NCBI RefSeq assembly: GCF_043195135.1
Contig: NZ_JBAFWP010000014.1
Source: NCEH01 sp043195135
Lineage (GTDB): Bacteria > Pseudomonadota > Alphaproteobacteria > Rhizobiales > Xanthobacteraceae
Direction: 5' to 3' (one strand)
DNA length: 64,000 nt
Shown here piece by piece: positions 45,717 through 56,603 of this stretch (positions are counted from its first letter, which is position 1; the number at the start of each line of letters is the position of its first letter). Below the pieces are notes generated by a model that had not been told where the DNA came from, searched no databases, and worked only from the letters and a program-made list of their open reading frames with translations. Made by a program: the position numbers and the translations under genes.

Positions 45717-45881
45717 GGTGCGGCCCGCATCTGCTGGAGGTCCCGGCCCATGGGCGGGGCTTTTACCGCAGGTGCGGGGGTGGGGCAAGGGGGTGGGTGA
45801 TCTGGAGATTCCGCCTCCGTCTGGACCCGAAGCCGTCATTTAGCCGCGCCAATCAATTCGATTCTAGACAACAAGTAAGAA

Positions 45882-45906
45882 TTGTAATATTGATTATCTA
45901 TTACAA
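45882..45906. promoter_or_regulatory. Operator-like inverted repeat before the orphan gene
   Basis: TTGTAATA (45882-45889) and TATTACAA (45899-45906) form a perfect 8-bp inverted repeat with a 9-base spacer, ending directly at the first possible ATG of the orphan gene. It may be a binding site for a regulator, possibly the encoded protein. Confidence 0.4.
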
Positions 45907-46479
45907 ATGCAGGCATTACTTATGATATTTTCCAGCATCCCCTGGAAGGAAGGATTGTTAAAAGATGCAAAAAAGCTCGAAAAACTTCAGATAAAAACAG
46001 AATCATCATTTATATCATTTGAAAAAATGATATTTGTTTCCGCCTTAGCTATTAGAAAATTAATAGAATCACATAAGTTGACGGATCGAACAATTAAATC
46101 ACAAATACTTTGCACGAGATATAAAATAATTAATCCGACATCGGTGCCAGACATTCTCAATGGTCATAACTTCAATGTATTTTACGACATTAAAAACGGT
46201 AGCGAGATAAATTTATCTATAAAATCATTTGTAAATAAAATAATTCATAGTTTTATATTAATTCCAGAAGTGAGGGATGAAATAAGCAATCAATTAAGCG
46301 GATTTTTTGTAAACAGCGATTTTGATAAGTCGAAATTTTTAGACTATTTCGCACTCCCTGAAATAATCAGAATTATGCGCCTTATTGGAAATGATGAAGT
46401 TATCGAGGCTGTATTTGAAAGATCGAAAGATGGATCAATGAAGGTTATAAATTTCGGACCCGATGATATACAACATTAA
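45907..46479 (+). CDS. Orphan AT-rich gene, unknown function
   Basis: Predicted cytoplasmic protein of 190 residues (185 if ATG 45922 is used, which has AGG 8 bases upstream while 45907 has none). It is rich in Ile, Lys, Asn, Phe and Ser, wholly unlike neighbouring proteins, and has no signal peptide or membrane segment. The sequence looks like a folded alpha/beta or helical protein: FEKMIFVSALAIRKLIESHK, FNVFYDIKNGSEINL, FVNKIIHSFILIPEVRDEIS and a charged end VFERSKDGSMKVINFGPDD. I recognise no family. Codon use and composition indicate recent transfer from an AT-rich source. An island cargo role such as defence or an element-encoded factor is only a guess. Confidence 0.65.
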   Translation: MQALLMIFSSIPWKEGLLKDAKKLEKLQIKTESSFISFEKMIFVSALAIRKLIESHKLTDRTIKSQILCTRYKIINPTSVPDILNGHNFNVFYDIKNGSEINLSIKSFVNKIIHSFILIPEVRDEISNQLSGFFVNSDFDKSKFLDYFALPEIIRIMRLIGNDEVIEAVFERSKDGSMKVINFGPDDIQH

Positions 46480-46582
46480 GTTGGAATAAAAATTTCACCG
46501 CGCTTAAAATACAGACGCGCAATATTCAGACACTTTCTTTTAATATAGAAAGAAGCCTCCTCGCTTCCTTCTCCCTCCTTGC

Positions 46583-46695
46583 GATACCCCTTCTCCCCGG
46601 ATCGGGCCGCGGCCCCAGCTTGTAGTCCAGGGCGCAGACGAGCCCGGTCGCTCCCCGGGCCCATGTCATCGAGCGAGGGCTTCGCCACGCGCGAG
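46583..46695 (-). pseudogene. Vestigial second copy of the uvrB 3' end
   Basis: This segment aligns with the true uvrB end at 46901-47018 at roughly 80-85 percent identity by eye. Read on the minus strand it encodes VAKPSLDDMGPGSDRA, very close to VAKPTLDDMGPGSDRA of UvrB, then loses frame, and in another frame gives ALDYKLGPRPDPG (UvrB: ALDYKPGPRPDPG). The copy therefore carries frameshifts and cannot be functional alone. It lies between the AT-rich island and a palindromic repeat. Confidence 0.8.
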
Positions 46696-46708
46696 CCGCC
46701 GATTTCAC

Positions 46709-46850
46709 CTCTCCCCGACGGGGAGAGGTCGGCCGCGCAGCGGGCGGGTGAGGGGTTGAGCTTTCACGACTTCAAGGTGCACCGAACCGACGGCGGGCCC
46801 CCTCTCCCCAGCCCTCTCCCCTCGGGGAGAGGGAGAAGGCCCTTGTGTCG
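46709..46850. repeat. Palindromic intergenic repeat (46.8 kb)
   Basis: CACCTCTCCCC/GGGGAGAGGT at about 46706-46730 continues into CGGCCGCGCAGCGGGCGGGT, a sequence style known from rhizobial intergenic mosaic elements (RIME-like). A second palindrome CCCTCTCCCC/GGGGAGAGGG stands at about 46820-46845. Together with the uvrB vestige this accounts for most of the gene-free 398 bases before uvrB. Confidence 0.65.
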
Positions 46851-46877
46851 AGCCTCCAGCCCTTCTCGGGCCGCCCC

Positions 46878-49592
<2,715 letters not shown>

Positions 49593-49643
49593 GGCGCCAA
49601 TATGGGGTGCATCGGCGCCGGAGAAAAGGTGGCCCCGGCCCGA

Positions 49644-50078
49644 TCAGGGCCGCCCCGCCTGCTCCAGTTCCTGCGCCCTTTGCTGGGTCAGCACGCGCCG
49701 GCATTCGGCGCCCTCCACCCGGGCGATGGTGCCGGCCCCGTTGACGTAGAAGGCGCAGTCCGCGTCCCGGAAGGCGGTCCAGGCCTTCTGCGCCGCCTTC
49801 AGCCGCTCCTGCTGCGGGGCGGTCTGCTGGGCGAGCAGCGCCTTGAGGGCGGTCTCAAGCCGGCTCTCCCACCCTTCGGTGAGCTTGGTGATGCAGCGCA
49901 CGATTTCCGGCGTCGTGTCCTGGTCGCAGCTTTTGTATTCGCCGGAATACCAGGCATTCGGCTCGGCAGCGCGCGCCGGCAGCGCCGCCGCCGCCAGCAT
50001 CAGGCAGCCGAGCAGCGCCGCGCGGCGCCGGCCGCCGGCTTGAAGGGATCCCCGTTTCGCTCCACGCGCATCACCCAT
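49644..50078 (-). CDS. Secreted LprI-like protein (lysozyme inhibitor LprI family)
   Basis: Exported protein of about 144 residues. A basic head and hydrophobic segment (LLGCLMLAAAALPARA) precede a domain of the LprI N-terminal family: SCDQDTTPEIVRCITKLTEGW, then helices with LKAAQKAWTAFRDADCAFY, and the last cysteine in ECRRVL. Conserved cysteines probably make two disulfides in the periplasm. The start at 50078 has GGGAGG 6 bases upstream; an ATG at 50099 is an alternative. Family members have been described as lysozyme inhibitors in mycobacteria; the role in proteobacteria is unproven. Confidence 0.82.
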   Translation of the reverse strand: MGDARGAKRGSLQAGGRRRAALLGCLMLAAAALPARAAEPNAWYSGEYKSCDQDTTPEIVRCITKLTEGWESRLETALKALLAQQTAPQQERLKAAQKAWTAFRDADCAFYVNGAGTIARVEGAECRRVLTQQRAQELEQAGRP

Positions 50079-50223
50079 CCGCGCCTCCCGATCTCGCATT
50101 CCGCGCAGCGACCATAGCCCAGCCGCGCGAGTCGCGCGCCGTCACCGCCGGACGATGACCATGCCGCGCGCAAAATCAACATCCCCATGGGGCAGGCGGG
50201 CGGGAACAGACGCTCGATCCGCC

Positions 50224-50862
50224 CTAGCCCGGCGGCGGGCCGCCCGGCACCGTGGCGCGGAACTGGCTGATCACGCTCGCTTCCAGGACATTGTAGCGGT
50301 TGCGGGCATCCGAAAGGTTCCAGCGCTCGCGGTCGAGCTGGTCGCGCAGATTGTTGCGGGTGCGCTGCTGGTTCTGTTTCGTGAAGTAGCACGCGGAATC
50401 ATTCACGCACGGCTTGGAGAGATCGTCCTCGGCGCGGCGCAGCTGGTTTTCCAGGTCGAGCACCCGCGATTCGTAGCGCCGCACATTCTGCTGCGCGTCC
50501 CACAATTTGCGGCCGACCATATAGCCGGAGGAGAAGGCGGCCGCCGTGGCCGGCGGGCAGACGCCGGCATAATCGTCGCCGGCGCGTCCATGGGCAAAGC
50601 CCGAAGCGGGGGTGCAATAGGAGGCCAGGCCGATTTCGCGGCCGGCCATATAGGCCTGCACATTGGGGGCGACGCTATAGCTGCTGCAGGCCTTGGCATG
50701 CTCCTGAAGGCGGCTTTCCGGCTCGCCGTTGAAGCCGTCGGCCTGCCCGATCTCCTGCCAATTGCCGCTCTGGCATTCTTCCTTGGACAGGGTGGCGCAG
50801 CCGTTGAGGGCCATCAGCGCCACGGGAAAAACCATCAGCAGCGCCAGTCGCTTCGCCCGCAT
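50224..50862 (-). CDS. DUF2799 lipoprotein
   Basis: Predicted lipoprotein of 212 residues. The lipobox is LNGC at 19-22 after a short hydrophobic signal. The mature part holds the DUF2799 pattern CQSGNWQEIGQADGFNG, then HAKACSSYSVAPNVQAYMAGR and GRKLWDAQQNV, followed by a long coiled coil from about 130 (RRYESRVLDLENQLRRAEDD, then QQRTRNNLRDQLDRER). It is anchored in the envelope; the function is unknown. It stands alone between the LprI-like gene and gltX. Confidence 0.83.
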   Translation of the reverse strand: MRAKRLALLMVFPVALMALNGCATLSKEECQSGNWQEIGQADGFNGEPESRLQEHAKACSSYSVAPNVQAYMAGREIGLASYCTPASGFAHGRAGDDYAGVCPPATAAAFSSGYMVGRKLWDAQQNVRRYESRVLDLENQLRRAEDDLSKPCVNDSACYFTKQNQQRTRNNLRDQLDRERWNLSDARNRYNVLEASVISQFRATVPGGPPPG

Positions 50863-50927
50863 CGTGCCTCGCCCCTCGAACCCCGCGACCCCAGCCTGCG
50901 GTATGCTCGTAGGTTAATTGGCACGGC

Positions 50928-52307
50928 TCACGGGTTTATGACACCAAGTCGCGCCAGCGTGCGCGCACGGCCCAGCAGGGGGAGAAGCGCGGCGAGTTCC
51001 GGGCCGGTCTCCTGCCCGGTCAGGGCGAGACGCAGCGGCCGGAACAGCGCCTTGCCGCTGCGCCCGCTCGTGGCCTTCACGGCGGCGATCCAGGGGCCAT
51101 AGGTGCCGGCGTCCCAGGGCTCCGGCGGCAAAAGCGCGCCGGCCGCGGCGAGAAACGCGCGGTCTTCCTCGGCGATGACGCCGTGCCCGGCGTCGGAGCA
51201 CACCTGCCACCAATGGAGCGCATCGGCGAAGGTTGCGAGATTGCCGCGCACCGCCAGCCAGAAATCCGCGCCGCCGGAGATGCCGGCCGCGCTCAGCCGG
51301 CCCGCCACCGCCTCGAAGGGCAGATGGTGCAGCGTGCGCGCGCTCAGCAGGGCGAGGTCCGCGGGATCGAACCGCGCCGGCGCGCGGGAGATGTGGGAGA
51401 GATCCACCTTGGCGGCGAGCGCGTCCATGCTCTCCACCGGCGCCAGCGCATCCGAGGTGCCGACCAGAACCGCGGCGGCGGCCACCGCCAGCGCCTCCTG
51501 CCCCTCCTCGCGCAGCGCCCGCAGCGAGAGGTGCCCGAGCCGCTTGGAGAGGCCCTCGCCGCTCGGCAAGGTGAGCAGATTGTGGTGGGCGAAGCGCGGC
51601 GCGACGCCGCCGAGCGCCTCGAACAATTCGATCTGCACCGCCGTGTTGGTGACGTGGTCCTCGCCCCGCACCACGCAGGTGATGCCCATGTCGAGATCGT
51701 CCACCACCGAGGTGAAGGTGTAGAGATAGGTGCCGTCCGCCCGCACCAGGACGGGATCGGACAAAGTGGCGGTGTCCACATGCTGCGGCCCGCGCACGCC
51801 GTCGTCCCAGGTCACCGCGCGACGGTCGAGGCGGAAGCGCCAATGGGGCGCGCGGCCTTCGGCCTCCAGCGCGGCGCGCTCTTCCGCCGTGAGGGCGAGG
51901 GCGGCACGATCATAGACCGGCGGCAGGCCGCGCGCGCGCTGAAGGCCGCGCTTGAGGTCCAATTCGGCTTCGGTCTCATAGGCGGGATAGAGGCGCCCGG
52001 CGGCCTTCAGCGCCTCGGCGGCCGCGTCGTAAAGGGCGAGCCGGTCGGACTGGCGCGCCACGCGGTCGGGCGGAATGCCGAGCCAGTCGAGATCCTCGGC
52101 GATGGCGTCGGCAAATTCCGCGCGCGATCGCGCCGCGTCCGTATCGTCATAGCGCAGGATGAAGGTGCCGCCGCCGCGCCGTGCGAGCAAAGCGTTCAGC
52201 AGGGCCGTGCGCGCATTGCCCACATGGATCAGGCCGGTGGGCGAGGGCGCGAAGCGCAGGACCGGCGCGGGTCCGAGGAAGTCCGAAGGGGAGGATGATG
52301 CCGACAT
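50928..52307 (-). CDS. gltX: Glutamate-tRNA ligase
   Basis: Class I glutamyl-tRNA synthetase of 459 residues. The HIGH-type motif is HVGN in RFAPSPTGLIHVGNARTALL at about 20-39, the KMSKS-type motif is LSKRLG, and the acceptor-binding region FILRYDDTDAARS follows. Many alphaproteobacteria carry two GltX proteins, one of which charges only certain Gln/Glu tRNAs; this shorter one resembles GltX2 in its head, but the assignment is not certain. The full anticodon-binding C-terminal domain is present, so it is not a Q-tRNA modifying GluQ protein. The start at MSASSS is chosen over MAGTSR by family fit. Confidence 0.92.
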   Translation of the reverse strand: MSASSSPSDFLGPAPVLRFAPSPTGLIHVGNARTALLNALLARRGGGTFILRYDDTDAARSRAEFADAIAEDLDWLGIPPDRVARQSDRLALYDAAAEALKAAGRLYPAYETEAELDLKRGLQRARGLPPVYDRAALALTAEERAALEAEGRAPHWRFRLDRRAVTWDDGVRGPQHVDTATLSDPVLVRADGTYLYTFTSVVDDLDMGITCVVRGEDHVTNTAVQIELFEALGGVAPRFAHHNLLTLPSGEGLSKRLGHLSLRALREEGQEALAVAAAAVLVGTSDALAPVESMDALAAKVDLSHISRAPARFDPADLALLSARTLHHLPFEAVAGRLSAAGISGGADFWLAVRGNLATFADALHWWQVCSDAGHGVIAEEDRAFLAAAGALLPPEPWDAGTYGPWIAAVKATSGRSGKALFRPLRLALTGQETGPELAALLPLLGRARTLARLGVINP

Positions 52308-52452
52308 GGCCAAGCCCATAGCGCGCGGCGGCCCGCGCGTCGATGCCCGGGATGTCCCGGCCACGAACCGGCCGCGCGGGGCCGGGCCGGGCCGAAAGCG
52401 GGCGGGACCTATGCCCCGCCTGCCCGTGAAAATCGCCGATGGCCGGCTGCGC

Positions 52453-53331
52453 TCATTGCGGCGGGCACGGCGCGCCGGGGGCGCAGCCGGGCGGCGCTCC
52501 CCGCGGCGGGCGCTGCTGGCCCGGAGGCGGACCTCCCGGATTGCCGTGCGGCGGACGCCCGGGATACGCGCCCGGAGGCGGGCCGCCGGGATTGCCGTGC
52601 GGCGGGCGACCCGGATAGGCGCCCGGGGGCGGACCGCCCGGGTTGCCGTGCGGCGGACGGCCAGGATAGGCGCCGGGAGGCGGACCGCCCGGATTGCCGT
52701 GCGGGGGACGGCCGGGATACGCGCCGGGAGGCGGGCCGCCCGGGTTGCCGGGATAACCGCCCGGCGGGCGGCCCGGATACGCGCCCGGCGGATGATAGCC
52801 GGGGCCGCCGGGATAGCCCGGACGGCCTGGACCGACCACCGGATAGCCGGGACGGCCGGGATGGTTCCACCAGCCGGGCGGGCGCGGGCCGGGGCCGGGC
52901 GGCGGCACGCCCCAGCCCGGGCGCGGGCGGGGATTATAATACTGCCAGCGATTGTACTGGTTCCACCACGGTGCGCCGCGATAATAGCGGCCCCAGTAAT
53001 TGCCGAAATTGAACCCGACCACCGGAATGCCGATCACCGGGGCATATTCCGGCACCAGGACCCGCTCGCCGCGATAGTCTAAGGCGAGATATTCCCCATA
53101 CACCCAGCCGCGATTGGGACCCCAGGCCACATCGCACCAGGACTGGTTGGAGAGGCAGCCGAAAATCTCCACCGGCGCGCCTTCCGGCAGCACCGTGACG
53201 CGGGGATATTGGGTGTCGGGACCGGCACGCATGTTGACGTCCGCCGTGGTGAAGCCGGGCGAGGCCTGCGCTGCTCCCGCCAGGCAGGCAAAGGCCAGGG
53301 CCCAGCCCGCGATCTTCATTGCCCCAATCAT
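52453..53331 (-). CDS. Secreted SH3 domain protein with Pro/Gly-rich repeats
   Basis: Exported protein of about 292 residues. A signal peptide (WALAFACLAGAAQA) is followed by a bacterial SH3 domain, ADVNMRAGPDTQYPRVTVLP to GWVYGEYL, which in relatives binds peptidoglycan or envelope ligands. A Tyr/Trp-rich linker (YWGRYYRGAPWWNQYNRWQYY) leads into a long Pro/Gly region with five 17-residue repeats of the form GGPPPGAYPGRPPHGNP. The start MIGAMKIAG at 53331 has GAGGG 6 bases upstream; MKIAG at 53319 is an alternative. The tail is expected to be extended and variable in length between strains. It stands downstream of pccR on the same strand, with no evident functional link. Confidence 0.83.
   Translation of the reverse strand: MIGAMKIAGWALAFACLAGAAQASPGFTTADVNMRAGPDTQYPRVTVLPEGAPVEIFGCLSNQSWCDVAWGPNRGWVYGEYLALDYRGERVLVPEYAPVIGIPVVGFNFGNYWGRYYRGAPWWNQYNRWQYYNPRPRPGWGVPPPGPGPRPPGWWNHPGRPGYPVVGPGRPGYPGGPGYHPPGAYPGRPPGGYPGNPGGPPPGAYPGRPPHGNPGGPPPGAYPGRPPHGNPGGPPPGAYPGRPPHGNPGGPPPGAYPGRPPHGNPGGPPPGQQRPPRGAPPGCAPGAPCPPQ
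52541..52795. repeat. Tandem 51-bp repeats inside the SH3 protein gene
   Basis: The word TTGCCGTGCGG recurs at 52541, 52592, 52643 and 52694, exactly 51 bases apart, and a degenerate unit follows at 52745. Units are close to identical and keep the reading frame, coding for a 17-residue Pro/Gly repeat. This is a coding minisatellite that can change copy number by slippage. Confidence 0.9.
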
Positions 53332-53441
53332 CCGCACCCTCGATTCACGCAATAACGCCACCGTTACCGGGAGTCGTGATCCGTTTCCATGGCGTTTCCG
53401 GTACGTGACCGCGGCGGCATTGCGACACCGCGCGGGCTTAA

Positions 53442-54857
53442 TCATGAGATGGCAAACGGCACCACGTCGCGGATGTTCGGATCGGTGCGGATCTCCCGGT
53501 CGAGCGGCGGGAACGCCCGCAGGTCGCAGTCGCGGCGCGGGCAGATGCGGCACGAGACGCCGAGCCGCGCCACCGGCGCCGCTTTGAGGTCCAGCCCGTC
53601 GGCATAGACCATGTCGTCGGCGAACGAGACCTCGCAGCCGAGCCCGAGCGCATAGGCGCGGTGCGGCTGGCCGTGGCGCAGGCTCGGCGCGTGGATCGAG
53701 CGGGCGAGGCAGATGTAGCGCACGCCGTCCGGCATCTCGCCCAGCTGCACCAAGGTGCGGCCCTGCGCCTCGAATGCCTCGTGCACGTTCCACACCGCGC
53801 AGGCGCCGCCATGGCGGGCGAACTGGAAGCGCGTGGCGCTGTGGCGCTTGGTGATGTTGCCGGCGCGGTCCACCTTGGCGAAATAGAACGGCACGCCCTT
53901 CGCGCCCGGCCGCTGGAGGGTGGAAAGGCGATGGCACACCTGCTCCAGGCTCGCGCCGGTCTCCAGCACCAGCCGGTCGAGATCGTGCCGGCGCGCTCGG
54001 GCCAATTCGAGGAACCGGCCATAGGGCAGCACCAAAGCGCCCGCGAAATAATTGTTGAGCGCGAGGCGGCAGATTTCCCCGGCCGTCTGGCTGCGGAACC
54101 CGGCGCCCGCCACGAGGCGATCCATCAGCGGCCCATGCTCCAGCTGGGCGATCGTGACGCCGAGACGGAACGCCCGGCTCGCGGGCGAGAGCACCCCCGA
54201 CAGCGTGAGAAGGCGGCTGCGCGCGTCATAGCGCGACAGCGGCAAGGCGGGATCGGGCGGCCCCACCTCAGTGCGCACGTTGAAGCGGTCGGCGAGATAG
54301 GCCGTAAGGGCGGAAATGGGCTCGGCGCCGGCCAGGAGCCCCAGGCGCTCCGCACACGCCTCCGCCGCCCGGTCCAGGGCATCGACGTAATTGTCGATAT
54401 AATGGAAATAGTCGCGCACCTCCTCATAGGGGATGAGCTTTGCCTCGTCGCCGATGCCGGCGGTCAGCATGTCGTCCATGGAGGCGCGCCATTCCGCCGT
54501 GCGGCGCAAGGCGGCATTGGTGCGCAGGAAGGCGTGGGCGAAGGCCGGCGAGAGATTGGCCACCGCCTTCATATCCTGGAGGCCGAGGTCGAGATCGCGG
54601 AACAGCGGGTCTGCGGCGGCCTCGCGCAGGTCCGCCACCAGGCGGTCGAGATCCTCCGCGCCGAACGAGGTGATATCGACCGAAAAGGTGCGCGAAATGG
54701 CGATCAGCACCGAGGCGGTGAGCGGGCGCTGGTTGCTCTCGATCTGGTTCACATAGGACGGGGACACGCCGAGCCGGTGGGCCAGCTCGCTCTGCTTGAG
54801 CCCGAGCTTCTCGCGCAGGCGACGGACCGCATGGCCGGCGAAAACCTTCTGGCGCAT
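53442..54857 (-). CDS. pccR: Propionyl-CoA carboxylase regulator PccR (ScfR/RamB family)
   Basis: Transcription factor of 471 residues. The N-terminal XRE helix-turn-helix is LGLKQSELAHRLGVSPSYVNQIE at 19-41; the middle part carries the IrrE-like peptidase-fold domain and the C-terminus the ScfR/RamB (DUF2083) domain with a cysteine-rich end CRICPRRDCDLRAFPP (around 435-450). Relatives sense the short-chain acyl-CoA state; PccR of Rhodobacter controls propionyl-CoA carboxylase. It is divergent from pccB, with palindromes between them. GAGG lies 6 bases before the ATG. The position and domain set together make the assignment strong. Confidence 0.9.
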   Translation of the reverse strand: MRQKVFAGHAVRRLREKLGLKQSELAHRLGVSPSYVNQIESNQRPLTASVLIAISRTFSVDITSFGAEDLDRLVADLREAAADPLFRDLDLGLQDMKAVANLSPAFAHAFLRTNAALRRTAEWRASMDDMLTAGIGDEAKLIPYEEVRDYFHYIDNYVDALDRAAEACAERLGLLAGAEPISALTAYLADRFNVRTEVGPPDPALPLSRYDARSRLLTLSGVLSPASRAFRLGVTIAQLEHGPLMDRLVAGAGFRSQTAGEICRLALNNYFAGALVLPYGRFLELARARRHDLDRLVLETGASLEQVCHRLSTLQRPGAKGVPFYFAKVDRAGNITKRHSATRFQFARHGGACAVWNVHEAFEAQGRTLVQLGEMPDGVRYICLARSIHAPSLRHGQPHRAYALGLGCEVSFADDMVYADGLDLKAAPVARLGVSCRICPRRDCDLRAFPPLDREIRTDPNIRDVVPFAIS

Positions 54858-54869
54858 GGCCGCCTCGAA

Positions 54870-54893
54870 TTGTAAATTCTTTACACATTACAA
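54870..54893. promoter_or_regulatory. Palindromic candidate PccR operator before pccR
   Basis: TGTAAA (54871-54876) and TTTACA (54880-54885) form a perfect inverted repeat with a 3-base spacer. TTGTAA (54870-54875) also pairs with TTACAA (54888-54893). The site covers bases 13 to 36 before the pccR ATG, so binding would repress pccR itself. Confidence 0.5.
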
Positions 54894-54928
54894 CATGGTT
54901 TTTTTACATATTCAACTTTCTCACCGCA

Positions 54929-54941
54929 TTTGCTAGCGCAA
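54929..54941. promoter_or_regulatory. Second TTTGC/GCAA half-site pair before pccB
   Basis: TTTGC (54929-54933) and GCAA (54938-54941) flank a 4-base spacer, close to the TTTGCAAA-type half-sites described for the PccR/RamB family as I recall them. It lies about 130 bases before pccB and is a candidate activator or repressor site. Confidence 0.35.
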
Positions 54942-55068
54942 CAGCCCTGGTGCCGCATTTCGCCCGGCGCGGGGGGATGTGAACCCTTTCCCTCGGGCGT
55001 TCGGCACCATTAGACTGGTTGCAAGAAACCGGGACGAGACTGGGCAATCCGGCAGGGGACTTGGGCGC

Positions 55069-56601
55069 ATGAAGGAAATTCTGGAAGAGCTTGAGAGCCG
55101 GCGCGGCGTTGCACGCCTGGGTGGCGGCGAAAAGCGCATCGAGGCGCAGCACGCCCGTGGCAAGCTGACCGCCCGCGAGCGCATCGAGCTTCTGCTGGAC
55201 CGTGGCTCGTTCGAGGAATTCGACACCTTCGTGCAGCATCGCTGCATCGATTTCGGCATGGAAAACCAGAAGATCCCCGGCGACGGCGTGGTCACCGGCT
55301 GGGGCACGGTGAACGGCCGCAAGGTGTTCGTGTTCGCCAAGGACTTCACCGTGTTCGGCGGCTCTCTGTCTGAGGAGCACGCCCGCAAGATCACCAAGAT
55401 CCAGGACATGGCGCTGAAGACCCGCGCGCCCATCATCGGCCTGTTCGATGCCGGCGGCGCGCGCATCCAGGAAGGCGTCGCGGCGCTCGGCGGCTATGGC
55501 GAGGTGTTCAAGCGCAATGTCACCGCCTCCGGCGTGATCCCGCAGATCTCGCTGATCATGGGCCCGTGCGCCGGCGGCGACGTCTATTCCCCGGCCATGA
55601 CCGACTTCATCTTCATGGTGCGCGACACGAGCTACATGTTCGTCACCGGCCCGGACGTGGTGAAGACCGTCACCAACGAGACCGTGACCGCCGAGGAACT
55701 GGGCGGCGCCAAGGTGCACACCTCCAAGTCCTCGGTCGCCGACGGCGCCTATGAGAACGACGTGGAGATGCTGCTCCAGACCCGTCGCCTCATAGATTTC
55801 CTGCCCGCCAATAATTCCGCCGGGGTGCCGGAATGGCCCTCCTTCGACGATCCGCTGCGGATCGACGAGAGCCTCGACACGCTGATCCCGGACAATCCCA
55901 ACAAGCCCTACGACATCAAGGAACTGATCCTGAAGACCGTCGACGAGGCGGACTTCTTCGAGATCCAGGCGGCCTACGCGAAGAACATCGTCACCGGCTT
56001 CGGCCGCATCGAGGGGCGCACGGTGGGCTTCGTCGCCAACCAGCCCATGGTGCTGGCCGGCGTGCTGGATGCCGACGCCTCCCGCAAGGCGGCGCGCTTC
56101 GTGCGCTTCTGCGATGCGTTCGAGATCCCCATCGTCACCTTCGTCGACGTGCCGGGATTTTTGCCGGGCACCGCGCAGGAATATGGCGGCCTCATCAAGC
56201 ACGGCGCCAAGCTCTTGTTCGCCTATTCCCAGGCGACCGTGCCGCTGGTCACCCTCATCACCCGCAAGGCGTTCGGCGGCGCCTATGACGTGATGGCCTC
56301 CAAGCACGTGGGCGGCGACGTGAACTATGCCTGGCCGACCGCGCAGATCGCGGTGATGGGCGCCAAGGGAGCGGTCGAGATCATCTTCCGCGCCGACATG
56401 GGCGATCCGGACAAGATCGCGGCCCAGACCAAGAATTACGAGCAGCGCTTCCTTTCGCCCTTCGTGGCGGCGGAGCGCGGCTATATCGACGAAGTCATCA
56501 TGCCGCATTCGACCCGCCGGCGCATCGCCCGCGCGCTCGCCATGCTGCGCTCCAAGCAGGTGGAACAGCCCGCCCGCAAGCACGACAATCTGCCTCTCTA
56601 G
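55069..56601 (+). CDS. pccB: Propionyl-CoA carboxylase beta subunit
   Basis: Carboxyltransferase subunit of 510 residues that moves CO2 from biotin to propionyl-CoA, giving (S)-methylmalonyl-CoA. Two crotonase-like halves are seen with oxyanion-hole segments FDAGGARIQEGV near 126-137 and TRKAFGGAYDVM near 398-409, plus LTARERIELLLD near 35 and the C-terminal RRRIARALAMLRSKQ. The start MKEILEELESRRG at 55069 is the family start; the frame is open 30 codons upstream. It is the first gene after the divergent pccR and is followed by pccA after a palindromic repeat. Confidence 0.95.
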   Translation: MKEILEELESRRGVARLGGGEKRIEAQHARGKLTARERIELLLDRGSFEEFDTFVQHRCIDFGMENQKIPGDGVVTGWGTVNGRKVFVFAKDFTVFGGSLSEEHARKITKIQDMALKTRAPIIGLFDAGGARIQEGVAALGGYGEVFKRNVTASGVIPQISLIMGPCAGGDVYSPAMTDFIFMVRDTSYMFVTGPDVVKTVTNETVTAEELGGAKVHTSKSSVADGAYENDVEMLLQTRRLIDFLPANNSAGVPEWPSFDDPLRIDESLDTLIPDNPNKPYDIKELILKTVDEADFFEIQAAYAKNIVTGFGRIEGRTVGFVANQPMVLAGVLDADASRKAARFVRFCDAFEIPIVTFVDVPGFLPGTAQEYGGLIKHGAKLLFAYSQATVPLVTLITRKAFGGAYDVMASKHVGGDVNYAWPTAQIAVMGAKGAVEIIFRADMGDPDKIAAQTKNYEQRFLSPFVAAERGYIDEVIMPHSTRRRIARALAMLRSKQVEQPARKHDNLPL

Positions 56602-56603
56602 AG

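Larger units (their letters stand above)
45846..46560. other. AT-rich island between clpS and uvrB
   Basis: The base composition changes abruptly from GC-rich to strongly AT-rich for about 700 bases and back again. It carries a single gene at 45907-46479, an inverted repeat before it and a small hairpin CTTTCT/AGAAAG at 46533-46552 after it. It is immediately followed by a vestigial uvrB tail. I see no integrase, transposase or tRNA, so it reads as acquired DNA or a remnant of an integrated element. Confidence 0.75.

Noticed and set aside
46476..46708. Short minus-strand open frames after the AT-rich gene
   Set aside because: They translate the degenerate uvrB tail in two frames; this is a vestige, not a gene.
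49593..49643. An SOS (LexA) box before uvrB
   Set aside because: I looked for the alphaproteobacterial GTTC-type repeat in the short gap and the nearby coding region and saw none.
52541..52795. Regular 51-bp repeats as a possible CRISPR array
   Set aside because: Units are contiguous without unique spacers and translate in frame to a Pro/Gly repeat, so this is a coding minisatellite.
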